A stretch of 64,000 nucleotides of DNA. Source: Syngnathus acus. Lineage: Eukaryota; Chordata; Actinopteri; Syngnathiformes; Syngnathidae. The notes under the pieces are model-generated. The model ran no database searches and had not been told where the DNA came from. It worked only from the letters and a program-made list of their open reading frames with translations. Both the position numbers and the translations under genes were made by a program. The stretch lies in the NCBI RefSeq assembly GCF_901709675.1, contig NW_023590235.1, positions 36,385 through 100,384 of the forward strand, given 5' to 3'. Positions within the stretch are counted from its first letter, which is position 1. Each line of letters opens with the position of its first letter. Below, piece after piece: positions 44,581 to 55,910 of the stretch.

Positions 44581-45645
44581 ATCTTTATTTCGAACATCCA
44601 AAACAAAAAAGAAAAACAAAAAAACAAAAAACAAAACAAATAACACTCTAAAGTGCCACATAAGTCCATACAACAACAAAAATAAACCAACAAATAGAAG
44701 TAAATACATTAAATACATTAATTAATTAATAATAATAATACATAAGTAAATAAAAAAATAAAGAATGCTCGAAAAGGAGTAGGAGGAAGCATAGCTTTTT
44801 AGATTCCTACCCCTTTCTCACTTCATCCATTAAACCAACGATTCAACATACTATACTGTAATTCTACAATATAACACAAGTAGACAAACTTGCACACTTA
44901 TTGTTCTGTTTCATTTTTACTTGTGTGTAGCCCTGTGGCACTCTTAGCCTTTGTACCCGCTAAACAACATATTTTTATACATTTTTTTAAACTGGTGGAT
45001 ATTTGGACTTTGCTTGAGTTCCTCACTTAGATTGTTCCATAGTTTGACCCCGGTTATAGTTATACAGAAACTTTTTAAGGTTGTTCTTATGTTTAAGATT
45101 TTGAAGTTGTGATTCCCTCTTAACTTATAACCTCCCTCCCGATGCCTCCTCATTGCCTCGTTAGCTAGCCTGTTGCCACATATTATGCAGTGTGGGCTTG
45201 GCGCGTCATAGTCTTTTAAATGCAGCTTTCCTTTTCTTAGAAGTCGTAGCCTCTTCTTCTTCCGTCTCCTCATTGGGCTTTTTTCCCTTTCCGAAGAAGC
45301 TTTCCAAACATCTCTGTTTCTTGCTCATTTTTGCTTGCTTCGCGGGCTCAACTGAGGTGACATGTCACGTGACCGAGACGAGCGTCTTGACCTGAACCGA
45401 CGGATGTAATTGGGAGAGAATCGCCAATTTTTTTATATTTTTCAAAATAAATACTTACTCATTTTTGTTAGCTTTGCGGGCTCGACTGGGGAAACATGTC
45501 ACGTGACCGGGACGAGCGTCTTGACCTGAATTAATTGATCGTCGATTAAAACTTTTTTTTTTTTTTTTCTGTGTGGCTTGGCGGCCCGGTACCAAGTGAC
45601 CCACGGACCGGTACCGGTCCGCGGCCCGGTGGTTGGGGACCACTG
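44175..45645 (-). mobile_element. hAT transposon with 8-bp duplication, itself interrupted
   Basis: 1471 bp, ends CAGTGATCCCCAACC and GGTTGGGGACCACTG. Perfect 8-bp repeats GTTTGTAG at 44167-44174 and 45646-45653. The minus-strand transposase start at about 45328 reads MSKKQRCLESFFGKGKK; a frameshift follows, then SPHCIICGNRLANEAM, a BED-finger start. A LINE 3' end (about 44548-45150) has replaced or interrupted the rest. Confidence 0.9.
44548..45150 (-). mobile_element. LINE 3' end with ATCA tail, inside the hAT
   Basis: Plus strand starts with TGATTGATTGATTGAT (44550-44580), the complement of an ATCA tail. The minus-strand frame ends FCITITGVKLWNNLSEELKQ, then IHQFKKMYKNMLFSGYKG, the usual end of many fish LINE proteins. 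Family not assigned. Confidence 0.75.
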
Positions 45646-45653
45646 GTTTGTAG

Positions 45654-46321
45654 CACTGTCTTGTTGATATTAAGTTGCGATAGAAACCGGTGGTAAGTTA
45701 GACTTCGAGGGCACTTCCTGTTTCCGGGAAAGAAGCGGGAAGGTGACGTGATGCAACAGCGCAATAGTTAACGGCCGACCTAGGATGCGTCATCGCGAAG
45801 CTACTAAGTCAAAACAGTAAAGTACCCGGTTGTTCACTGGCATGCCAAAATATGTGTTGTCACCAGTTCTACGGTGTGGCTGTGATGTCAACGAATTAAG
45901 ATCACAGTAAACATCTGTAACAAAGAACTCTCGTCTCTTTAGTGAAGAAACTGGCACACTTGGGATTTGAGGCTTTCCCACCAAACGGTTTGCAAATAGG
46001 TTCATTTCTCGAGGCTTCATGTGCACCCCCCCTGCTGGTCAAAAGGAGTAATTTATTCCATTAATGAGAATTACATTCACCTTTATATTTTGCTTCATGT
46101 AGCCTGATCAAAATGAATAAAACTTCTCTCTGAATGTGCATTCACGTGTAACACTGAAGGAGGTGGACGTGTGTTTCAATATGTAAATAAATAACATCAT
46201 TGTCTATTAAGAAACTAAAAGTTGATGGAACACATTTTGTTTTGAAGGGCTGTTGTGTTTTAACAAGGAAAGACTGATGTACTGATGTGCTTATGGATAA
46301 AGATGACTTGTACTTGTGATT
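45654..46321. other. Unassigned spacer
   Basis: No gene that I can support. A 78-residue frame (45790-46026, minus) has no recognised motif. The rest is AT-rich. Confidence 0.5.
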
Positions 46322-46330
46322 GTGCTTGTG

Positions 46331-49300
46331 AACAGTAAAGATTCAAGAATTTTTATTTGCCATGTTTGAGCGTGTCAAACAAGGAATTTGACTTCGGTAC
46401 ATCACAGCCTCTGTTCAACATTTAGGTAACTAACAACACTCAGGACATGTGAAAAATGACAAATATTCTCCCAGGAGGGCAACGAAAAGCTCAAAACTCC
46501 AACTAGGGCAAATGAGAAACCTTGAGAAGAGACCACAGATGGGAGGGTCCCTCTTCCAGGATGACCAGGCTGCAATGGATGCAGAGAGGACACATAGTAC
46601 AAATAGTGTAGACAATTCAAAAAAAGGTGTGGAGAGCGGGATGTTGTTGCACAGCAATGACTCTGAGACTCTAAGAGTGGTGTGAGTTCATCAGAGCAAC
46701 AGCCTGGGGGAAGAAGCTGTCTCTGTGTCTGCTGGTTTGGGCGTACAGAGCTCTATAACGCCGTCTGGAGGGGAGTAGTTCAAACAGACTGCAACCTGGG
46801 TGAGAAGGGTCTGTAGAGATGTTACTTGCACGTTTCCTGGTCCTGGACAGGTACAAGTCTTGGATAGATGGGAGGTTGATTCCAATGATCTTTTCTGCAG
46901 TCCTGACTGTCTGTTGCAGTCTGTGCTTGTCTTGTTAGGAGGCCGATCCAAACCAGACAGTGATGGAGATGCAGAGGACAGACTGGATCATGGCAGTGTA
47001 GAAGGTCTTCCCGCAGCAGGTTGAACTTCTTGAGCTGTCTCGGGAAGTACAGCCTCTTCCGGACAGAGTCTATGTGGCCGGTCCATTTCAGGTCCCGAGA
47101 GATTGTGGTTCCCAGGAACTTGAAGGTGTCTGTGGAGAGAATAGTATTACTGCGGATAGTGAGGGGTGAAAATGGTGAAGGGTCTCGCCTGAAGTCCACT
47201 GTCATCTCCACAGTCTTGAGCGGGTTCAGCTCAAGGTGGTTTTGGCTGCGCGTGGACCAGCCGCTCCACCTCCTGTCTGTACGCAGTCTCGTCACCGTCC
47301 CGGATCAGTCCGATGAGAGTGGTGTCGTCCGCATACTTCAGGAGCTTCACAGGAGAGTCACCTGAGGAGAAATTGTTGGTGTAGAGAGAGAAGAGCAGTG
47401 GGGAGAGGACGCACCCCTGAGGGGAGCCAGTATTGATGGTCCGGGTGTCGGATGTGATGCTCCCCGGCCTCACACTGTTGGTCAGGAAGCTGGTGATCCA
47501 CTGACAGGTGGAGGCAGGCACCGCGAGCTGGATGAGCTTCTGTTGGAGGATGTCAGGAGCGATGGTGTTGAACGCCGAGCTGAAGTCCACAAACAGGATC
47601 CTGGCGTACGTTCCTGGGGTGTGCAGGTGGTGCAGGACGTAGTGCAGTCCCATGTTGACCGCATCATCCACCGACCTGTTTGCCCAGTAGGCAAAGTGGA
47701 GGGGGTCAAGCATGGGGCCCGTGACATCCTTCAGGTGGTTCAACACTAACCTCTCCAAAGATTTCATGACCACAGATGTCAGAGCGACAGGTCTATAGTC
47801 ATTCAAACCTGTGATGGCGGGCTTCTTGGCCACCGGAACGATGGTGGAGCTCTTGAAGCACGAGGGCACCTCACACAGCTCCAGGGAACGGTTGAAGATC
47901 CGTGCAAAGGTGGGTGCCAGCTCAGCACAGACTTTCAAGCAGGAAGGTGACACGCCGTCTGGGCCCGGTGCCTTCCTGATCTTTTGGCCTCTGCAAGAGA
48001 GAGAGTAGGTGACAACGGTGATGGAGGTGTGGACAGAGCGGTTGTGGGGGGTTGTGAGTATGTTGATTGTGCTGCAGGAGGTCCTGTAGTGTGGGAGGAC
48101 CGATCAAACCTAGAGTAGAACCTGTTTAGCTGGTTTGCAAGCCTTGGGCTCTCCACAGGACAAGGGGTTTGTTTCTTGAAGCCCGTGATGCTCTGCAGGC
48201 CTTTCCACACTGTTGAGGGATCAGGATTGGCAGAGAGGTGTCTCTCCAGGCTCTCCCCGTAACACTTGCTGGCTTTCCTGACCTCTCGGTTCAGTGTGTT
48301 TCTGGTCTGCTTGAACAGGTCCCGGTCGCCGCTCCTGGAGGACTCCTCCTTGACTTTGCGCAGCCTCCTGAGGTTCGGTGTAAACCAAGGTTTGTCGTCG
48401 TTGTACGTGCAGAAGGTCTTGGTCTGCACACACAGATCCTCACAAAAACTGATGTATGATGTGACAGTGTCAGTGAGTTCATGCAGGTCTGAAGTTGCAG
48501 CTTCAAAAACTCCCCAATCGGTGCAGTCAAAGCAGGCTTGGAGGTCCTGCCTAGACTCCACTGTCCACTTCCTCACAGTCCTCACCACAGACTTAGAAGT
48601 CTTTAATTTCTGCCTGTAGGCCGGGATCAGATGAACTAGACAGTGGTCCGAGAGTCCTAAAGCTGCACGAGCCACAGTGGTGTGCATCCTTAATTACGGT
48701 GTAGCAGTGGTCCAGTGTCTGTGCCCCTCTGGTGGGACACGTTATGTGCTGTCTGTACTTGGGGAGTTCGTGTGCGAGGTTCGCCCTGTTAAAATCACCC
48801 AGAACAATGATTAGTGAATTTGGTAGAGGTTTCTCCATGTCTGTCACCTGGTCAGCCAGCATCTGCGTGGCTTCACTCGCACGTGCGTGTGGTGGAATGT
48901 AAAGAGCCGCCATGACGATCGAGGAGAACTCCCGTGGTGAATAGAACGGCCGGCAGTTTATGAAAACTGTGTTGGGAAAAAGATACTTTTTATCATTGGA
49001 TTCTATGTATCTACTTATGTGTGCAAGATCTTCCACAGTATGTGACAATTTGACCTCGTGATAATGACTTGGGAGCATATGGCTGGCTAAGGAGCACATG
49101 ACTGGAGTCATGAGTCGCGCTATACAATAAACTCCTTAGTTAGCTATTCATGAACAGATCATGAGTTTGTTATGAGATGGTTGAAGCAGACAAACGTCTT
49201 ATTTAATCCAAAGTCACGAGTACGCCACAGATGTATGCATCCCAGGGGCACTAAGACTACGTCTTTGTTAAGCTAAAGTCATGAGATGACCATACTGCTC

Positions 49301-49813
49301 TTTCCATAATAGCATCCCTGTTGTTCTGTGGTCATGAGATGTAATTATGAGATGTCCTTCCTGTTTAAGAAACTATGCATTCATGTAGACTTCCCCCATT
49401 GTTGTTCCTCAATAAAAGACACAAACAAACTGGAGGAAGGGCGTGAATCTCAGCCACACTTGCTGTGTGTCTGGTTTACGCCCTTCTGCAGAAGTCGCTT
49501 GCCATCGAAGACATCTCCTGCCTCTGTGAGATTCTTTTCAGATAAATGTTGTGAACCCAACAAAGTGTTTCTAGGAGAGGGCTGCAAGACTCTTTCAACA
49601 CCGTGACATCAGTACACCAACGTTCATTAATACAGAAACAGATACCACCTCCCTTTGATTTTCCGGTGAGCTCCGCGCTGCGATCTACACGCATTAGCCG
49701 AAACCCAGCTAACTCCACGGCGTGGTGGGGGGTGCGTCCGTCAAGCCACGTTTCAACGAAGCACAGCGCGGCGGATCTGCTCAAGTCCGTGTTCTTTGAA
49801 GTGAGGAGCAGGA
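46331..49813 (-). mobile_element. L2-type LINE, 5'-truncated, with 9-bp target duplication
   Basis: Minus-strand LINE flanked by GTGCTTGTG at 46322-46330 and 49814-49822. Its 3' tail is ATTCAAG-like. The coding region (46671-49784) is the same family as 55911-59092 but is broken into many pieces. Recognisable parts are GKSKGGGICF (endonuclease region), [32 protein letters not shown] and [13 protein letters not shown] solo LTR sits at 48970-49562. Confidence 0.9.
48970..49562 (+). mobile_element. Solo LTR inside the L2 LINE, 5-bp duplication
   Basis: 593 bp, TGTTGGG...CCCAACA, flanked by AACTG (48965-48969) and AAGTG (49563-49567). The undisturbed target can be seen at the matching place in the other LINE copy (near 58485). 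AATAAA at 49411-49416 gives its orientation. Several TCATGAG words occur in the U3-like part. Confidence 0.93.
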
Positions 49814-49822
49814 GTGCTTGTG

Positions 49823-50713
49823 CAATTGAGGGGGGCGGTTATTGGTTTTTGTTCAAAAACAATATTTCTTTGCCAAATTACAATAGACTGACATGTGCCC
49901 ATTCAAATAGGTACCACGAGAAATTAAACTGCATTGATAAACGAGGGCTTAAATGTGATTGTCTGTCTGCACTCGGCATTATTTCTCTGTTTATGTGAAC
50001 ATGTTCACATATACGTGTATGTCGGTATGAATTATGTGAACGTATGACTGTTGCACAGAGTATGATATAGGCGGCTATCCGTTATTGATATTTTCACAGA
50101 GAAAGAATGCTCCGCTTTCGCAGAACATCAAAAAAAATTCAGATAGACTCTTATTGTTCCTCCCCACGGAAATCTTTAGTAAAAGGCGAAAGATTTATTC
50201 GATCTGAAGAGAAACGAGTGATCTGAAAATCTGAGTCAAAACGGGCCACCCCACAGCTGGTCTCACCAAATTCACAGGCGGTCTCACACTCAAATTGCAG
50301 CAACCATTCCTTCTAATACAAAAAATAGACGTTCCTAGATTTACTATACTTAGAAGGACTCAACCTAAATAGAAGGTTTAAACGAGTATTTTGTGTTCAG
50401 TAATGTCTTTTTTACTTCAAACCTTGTTGGCGCACAGGATTGTAGGTACCTGATCGAACACTGACGGCGCTCGTTCTTTCAAACTGCGTCACCTATCGAT
50501 TGAGCGTCTATTTTGAGTATTGAAGGTAAAAACGGTTGTATGTCTTGGTACGTGTACTTTTGGTATGAGAGAACGGGAAATGATCCTATCTCTGTGTTTT
50601 ATTTGAAAATGTGTAATTTCATTATTTTATTCAACACAAATCGGGAAACAAAATTCGATCGTAAAGGGAAATGTGCTTTCGGCAGTTTCCAAACATTTTA
50701 TTAATGCTGCGTT
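49823..50713. other. Unassigned spacer
   Basis: No gene or known element recognised; two TGTGAACATG/TTCACATA-type inverted words near 49997. A gypsy-type LTR follows. Confidence 0.5.
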
Positions 50714-51086
50714 TGTCATGTCTCGTCCCCAGTTTTGCCATGTGTCCCTGATCATGTCCAAAGTTTCTGTCAGTGTGTCTGTGTGCTCGCCCCTCCCCTC
50801 CTGTGTGCCCATGATCAGTGTGATCATTCTCACCTGCCTCTTGTTGCCTGTCGCGTATTTAAGTCCTGTCTGTGTGTTACTCCCTGTCGGAGCATTGATG
50901 AAGTTTACTGTCATGAGGTTTGTTCGGTTCCTGTCTTTTGTCTCACGTCTCTGTTCGGTTCCTGTTGTTGGTTTTGTTAATCAGTTATGTCAGTGTACCG
51001 AGTCTGTTAGTTTGAGTTCCGTCAATAAACCCTGGTCCAAGCTGCACTTGGTCGCCCTGCTCCATTTCCACCCCGAATTCGTGACA
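50714..51086 (+). mobile_element. Solo LTR (Ty3/gypsy-type) with 5-bp duplication
   Basis: 373 bp, TGTCATG...CGTGACA, with perfect GCGTT repeats at 50709-50713 and 51087-51091. TATTTAA near 50857 and AATAAA at 51024-51029 fit promoter and polyadenylation signals. Confidence 0.94.
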
Positions 51087-51142
51087 GCGTTAGACTTATA
51101 TATAATCACATCAATATAATCTCCAGTAGTGGCTGCACTTAT

Positions 51143-51718
51143 GTGTTCACATGATGAGTAGAAAGGAAATGTGCAAGCAACTGCACAAAGTTGTTTTCTC
51201 CGAAGTGTTGTGCAAACAGGATATATCATCGGTCAGGCGAGAGCGAGGCGAACGTGCAGCTGGCGAGAACATCTCGAGATCGGTGAGGAATGAGAACAAC
51301 ATCCCGTCCTTGTGGTCGGAAAAACCCAACCGCCAGACAGCTGCACTCACTGATAACACCCAGTGGGGAGGAGACGGCCATCGACCAATCAACTCACAAT
51401 GTTTTGCATGTTTAATTATTCATATTGTGTTTCTTTATAACTGGGCAACCCGGAAGAATGTGTTGTCTCTTGATGGTCACAAGAACACACACGTTTTAGT
51501 GTGAGGGACCCGGGACCCAGGCGCCTGTATTAGCTTGCTTTGTCAGGAATAAACAATTGGTAAATTCGGTCTGATTGATCTACTGGTCTTCTCTTTGACA
51601 GAACGAACTCGCAAAATTGTTAGGTGCGCCAGTGTGTGGATTAGGACATAGCAACTCATGTGTTAAGTGTTGATCGCAATTTGGAGTCAGATCAATAACT
51701 AAAATCCGTATCCTAACA
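51143..51718 (+). repeat. Presumed 5' LTR of the endogenous retrovirus (left limit uncertain)
   Basis: The right limit is set by CCTAACA at 51712-51718, six bases before the primer site. The left limit is a guess at a TGTTCAC near 51143. Inside, TTTATAACTG (about 51436) and AATAAA at 51545-51550 suit TATA and polyadenylation signals. No 3' LTR copy is in the window to confirm it. Confidence 0.6.
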
Positions 51719-51724
51719 ATTTCT

Positions 51725-51742
51725 TGGTGACCCCGACGTGAT
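51725..51742 (+). promoter_or_regulatory. Retroviral primer-binding site, tRNA-Trp
   Basis: TGGTGACCCCGACGTGAT is complementary to the 3' end of vertebrate tRNA-Trp including CCA, as known for avian leukosis/sarcoma-type viruses. It sits directly after the presumed LTR. Confidence 0.9.
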
Positions 51743-52258
51743 GTCAAGAGAAGGGTAATTGACAAACTCGTGGTCTGCACCCAGGGCACCGGACAGTTGT
51801 CAGGGACACTGCCTCCCGGTCGGCGAACCGTCGTGATAAGGATAAGCGCTGTCACACAACGTTGAGCTGTTACGACGTCTCCTCAACCCTGAGTACTCAC
51901 CACTGATAAGGTAAGCAGAATACCTGCTACTAGAAGTCGAAATTCTGAAAATTGAAAGAGGAAATTTAAGAGGAGACTGTCGTTCAGATCAAATAAGGTG
52001 TGCAAGAAGCTAAGATACATACGGTGGATAAGTTTGGAACTTACGTGTGTAACGTGTACGGTAAAGTCAGGGACTTACGCGTACTAAGGATAGGTCAGGG
52101 ACCTAGTGCTTCGTCGTGGCGGACAAGTTTTGCGGTGACGACCGTATTCAAATAGCTGGGGTGTTTTTGAGGTCCCCGAGGAGAAGTGAGGCCTCCTCAA
52201 AAAGTATCCGGTGGTAACAGTTCTTCCTGTGAGAGACCAGACCGCTAAAATATCCAAA
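51743..52258 (+). other. ERV 5' leader
   Basis: Non-coding leader between the primer site and the first gag ATG. No clear splice donor or packaging signal was identified by eye. Confidence 0.6.
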
Positions 52259-52745
52259 ATGAGCAACCAAATTGGGGGGAATGTGTGTGAGAGGAATGAA
52301 TGGAGTGAGATTGAAGGAATGTATGCTGATGTGGAAGCACAAATCGTGAGTGGCATTGACCGAAAGAAAGTGGCAAAGAAGCTACATGAGAGATGGATTC
52401 GAATCCCTTTGTCTGTGTGTTCTGTGTTCGTGCGTAATCTCTGTAAAGTTTGTGTCAGTCTGTCGTCGTTCGTCTGAGCTCTGTGTGCGCGCTTTGTGTA
52501 TTGGCGTGTGTGCGGATACGTGTGTGTATGTGCGGTTGTGTGCGCGCTCGGTGTGTGTGCGTTTATGTGCACACCCCGTGTGGGTGCGGCCGTGTGAGGA
52601 GGAAGACGCCACATATCAGAGAATGTTCAAGAAAGGAGGGGGATCGGTGGGCTCCAAGGCGTGGAATGGCGCTATACCGGCGGGGGTGGGGGCCAGCGGG
52701 ACGCGCGGGCCTGGCCAGATCGTGGCGTCAACATTGATACGCTGA
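52259..52745 (+). pseudogene. ERV gag, N-terminal (matrix-like) piece
   Basis: ATG at 52259 opens MSNQIGGNVCERNEW and MYADVEAQIVSGIDRKKVAK, which looks like a matrix-type start. The frame is lost at about 52400, where GT-rich sequence follows. A charged piece (EEEDATYQRMFKKGGG) lies at 52600-52745 in another frame. Assignment rests on position after the primer site. Confidence 0.6.
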
Positions 52746-53134
52746 CCCCCTACCCCCCCCCCCCGTCCAGGGCCGCTGTGCCGAGGAGTCCGCAAAGGCG
52801 GGGCTGGGTCCCCCCGGGAGAGGTCAATGTCGAGGAGAACTGAGGCAAGACGAGGGGAGATCAAATGTTGATGAGCAAAGGGTGCATGACCAACAGCGAA
52901 CGTGCTTGATTGAAACTGAAACATCACTGGTACTAATGTTTAACAGTTTGCAAATAGGCGAGAGAGGGGCATGCTTGCAATACTCATTAAAATACTAATG
53001 TATGTGTACCTGTGGGTCTTAGGAAAACAGTTGGGCCGTGGCAGCAGTGATTTATGCCAGGACGCTACACATTCGGCCCGAGACAGATAGAAAGAGGGAG
53101 TGAGAGAAGGAAGGGGGGCTAACTCGTAAATAAA
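52746..53134. other. Decayed ERV gag or spacer
   Basis: C-run at 52752 and GAG-rich sequence; no readable gag. Ends at the LINE insertion. Confidence 0.5.
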
Positions 53135-54903
53135 AAGTCAAAGTCAAAGTCTGCTTTATTGTCAATCTCTTCACATGCCAAGACACACAAAGAAATCGAA
53201 ATTACGTTACCACTATCCCACGGTGACAAGACATAGTACACGACATACATACAAGCAAACAACACAAAATAAAAACAAGAAGGCACAAACAATGAATAAT
53301 AAGAGTGATGAATAAATAATAAATAAACAAATAAGACAATAAATAAGAGGAGCAAAACGGAGCAAGTGTGCATACAGCAGACAGTCAGAATAAAGCGCAA
53401 AAGTACAGGACGCTACCCAGAAGGGGGGAGAGAGTTCAGGATCCTAACAGCCTGGAGTATGAAGCTGTTGGTGAGTCTGGTGGTGCGGGAGCGCAGGCTC
53501 CTGTACCTCTTCCCAGAGGGCAGAAGATCGAACAAAGAGTGAGCGGGGTGACTCACATCACTCACAATCGTGGTCGCCTTGCGGGTGAGACGGGAGGCGT
53601 AAATGTCCTTCAAGGAGGGGAGTGAAGCACCAATAATCTTACCAGCCGTGATCACTATGCGCTGGAGGGCCTTCATGTTGTAGTCAGTGCAGCTACCACC
53701 CCAAACAGCAATACAACTGGAGAGGACGCTCCCAATGGTGCCACGGTAAAATGTAGTCATGACGGCCGGAGGAGCACACGCTCGCCTGAGTTTCTGCAGG
53801 AAGTACAGGCGGCGCTGGGCCTTCTTCGCCAGTGATGCGGTGTTGGTGGACCAGGAGAGATCCTCACTGATGTGCACCCCCAGGAACCTGGTGCTGCTCA
53901 CTCTCTCCACCACAGCACCGTCGTTGGTCAGCGGCAGGTGTTGGGTGTGACCCTTCCGGAAGTCAACAACAATCTCCTTGGTCTTGTTGACGTTCAGCAG
54001 GAGGTTGTTGTCCTTGCACCACGTGGTCAGAAGGTCAACCTCCAACCTGTATTGAGTCTCGTCGCCCTTGGTGATGAGACCCACCAGAGTCGTGTCGTCA
54101 GCAAATTTCACCATGCGGTTGGTGCTGTAGGTTGCAGCGCAGTCATGCGTCAGCAGGGTGAAGAGCAGCGGACTGAGCACGCAGCCTTGGGGGGCCCCCG
54201 TGCTCAGCGTGATGCTGGCGGAGATCTTGTCGCCAACACGTACCACCTGAGGTCTCTGACTGAGGAAGTCTAGTAGCCAGTTGCAGAGGTAGGTACTGAG
54301 GCCCAGCTTGGCGAGTTTGCAGATGAGTCGTTGTGGCACAATGGTGTTGAAGGCAGAACTGAAGTCCAGAAACAGCAATCTCACATATGAGTCCCTACTC
54401 TCCAGGTGGGTGAGGGCCGAGTGGAGGGCAGAGCAGATGGCATCCTCAGAGGACCGTTTGGCTCGGTACGCAAACTGGAAGGGGTCTATGGTGGGGGGTA
54501 GAATGGATCTGCTCCATGACAAGCCGCTCAAAGCACTTCATGATGATGGGCGTCAGTGCCACGGGGCGGTAGTCATTGAAGCAGGACGGGGCAGGTTTCT
54601 TCGGCACAGGTACGATGGTGGCAGCCTTGAAACACGAAGGGACGACGGCTTGCTGCAGGGAAATGTTGAAGATGTCCGTGAAGACACCCGTCAGCTCCCC
54701 AGCGCAGTCCTTCAGCGCTCGACCCGGGATGTTGTCAGGGCCCGCCGCCTTACGAGTGTTGATAGCGCTATCAGCAGAGAGGCACAGGGGTTGCTCTTGT
54801 GGAGGAGGAGGGGCCTTCAGCGGGCAAGTGCTGTCCTGAGCGTCGAAGCGAGCAAAGAAGCGATTGAGATCGTTGAGCAGACGGATGTCGCCCCCACAGC
54901 TAA
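53135..54903 (-). mobile_element. L2-type LINE, 5'-truncated, inserted in ERV gag
   Basis: Minus strand with TCAAAG/GACTTT tail at 53135-53160. The frame 53413-54531 (372 residues) starts in the [62 protein letters not shown], and the [12 protein letters not shown] box. Upstream RT sequence (54531-54895) is in another frame because of an indel near 54510. TAAATAAA flanks (53127-53134 and about 54904-54911) may be the target duplication. Confidence 0.9.
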
Positions 54904-55154
54904 TAAATAAATAATGAGGAAATATTGGGAGTAATCTGTTGGTCCTGTCTTTAAGACCCTTTAAATGGTTTCCTGGTGTAGATAGGTTAGCAACACGAGA
55001 GATTTAGAGGTTCAAAAGAAAGACAATTAAAAGAAAATAACATTTTTGATTTGGACAATTGCAGGCTAACAGGAGAATGTGGGAAAAGCAGAGAAGGTAG
55101 AGAAAACGGTGAAAATAGACGGCAAGGAATGAATACAAGGGCATTTACACATCT
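54904..55154. other. ERV gag-flanking sequence, no clear reading
   Basis: AT-rich, then purine-rich, sequence leading into the gag piece at 55155; nothing recognised. Confidence 0.4.
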
Positions 55155-55868
55155 TTGCACGATGTGACACACCCGAGTGCCCCCACACTCGGAGTGACCA
55201 ATGTTGAACCGCCGCCGTACGGCGACCCCGGAGTGATGGCTCCGGTGGTGACGTTGGGTGGCCGGCTGGTAATGGATGACGAGGGCGGAGGCGACAGGGC
55301 GGATCAGAGTATTGTGCAGCTGATTGAACAAGCAGTAAATAAAGAGAGGCGACGGGCCCGGGAGGGGGATGCATCCCGCGTAGTCACATCCACCCCCGGC
55401 CCGAGCCCTCAGCCGTCCAACGTGACAAAAGGAGAAAGCTGGCATAGACTTAGTGCCGAGAACGTGGCGAAAGTTGATCAAGCCGATGAGCAGCGTAGAC
55501 AGGAAGCGCAGATGTTAAAATGGGCAATGGAGAAAGTGAGACTAGAAGACGCGAAGAGCGAGCGGAGACAGGAAGAGCATCCACAGTGGGACAGCAGCGA
55601 GGGTGAGGAAGAAGATGATGTTGTGATGCAACAGAGAAAAATGTTAGAATACGTGAATCAGGACAGTAGAATGAAGCACAGGCAGGGAGAAAGAGAGACA
55701 CGGAAAGAATACAATTTGCGGAGTGGTCAGGGACAGATGACGCAGGCCGAGGTGCAGAAAAATGAATTGATGTGTCCGCTGGTGACCACATCGGGCGGTC
55801 AGCACTACGAGCCCATGGTGCTCCGCGATGTGACCGCGATGATGGAAAAGACTTCACAGAGGAGGTAA
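55155..55868 (+). pseudogene. ERV gag, middle piece with PPxY motif
   Basis: 238-codon frame. EPPPYGDP near residue 19 is a PPxY-type late-assembly motif. A glutamate- and arginine-rich helical stretch follows. The last part (CPLVTTSGGQHYEPMVLRDV) looks like the start of a capsid domain. It stops at 55866-55868, while capsid-like coding continues in another frame up to the LINE insertion at 55911. Gag normally assembles the virus core; this copy is broken. Confidence 0.72.
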
Positions 55869-55910
55869 GGTGTGGCTGAACATATTTTTGGCTCTGATGA
55901 GTGGGCAGAG

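Noticed and set aside
45790-46026. 78-residue minus-strand frame as a gene
   Set aside because: No motif, no partner and no splice or promoter evidence; left as unassigned.
50673-51119. 148-residue hydrophobic frame
   Set aside because: Covers the gypsy-type solo LTR, whose TG/CA ends, duplication and AATAAA explain the sequence better.
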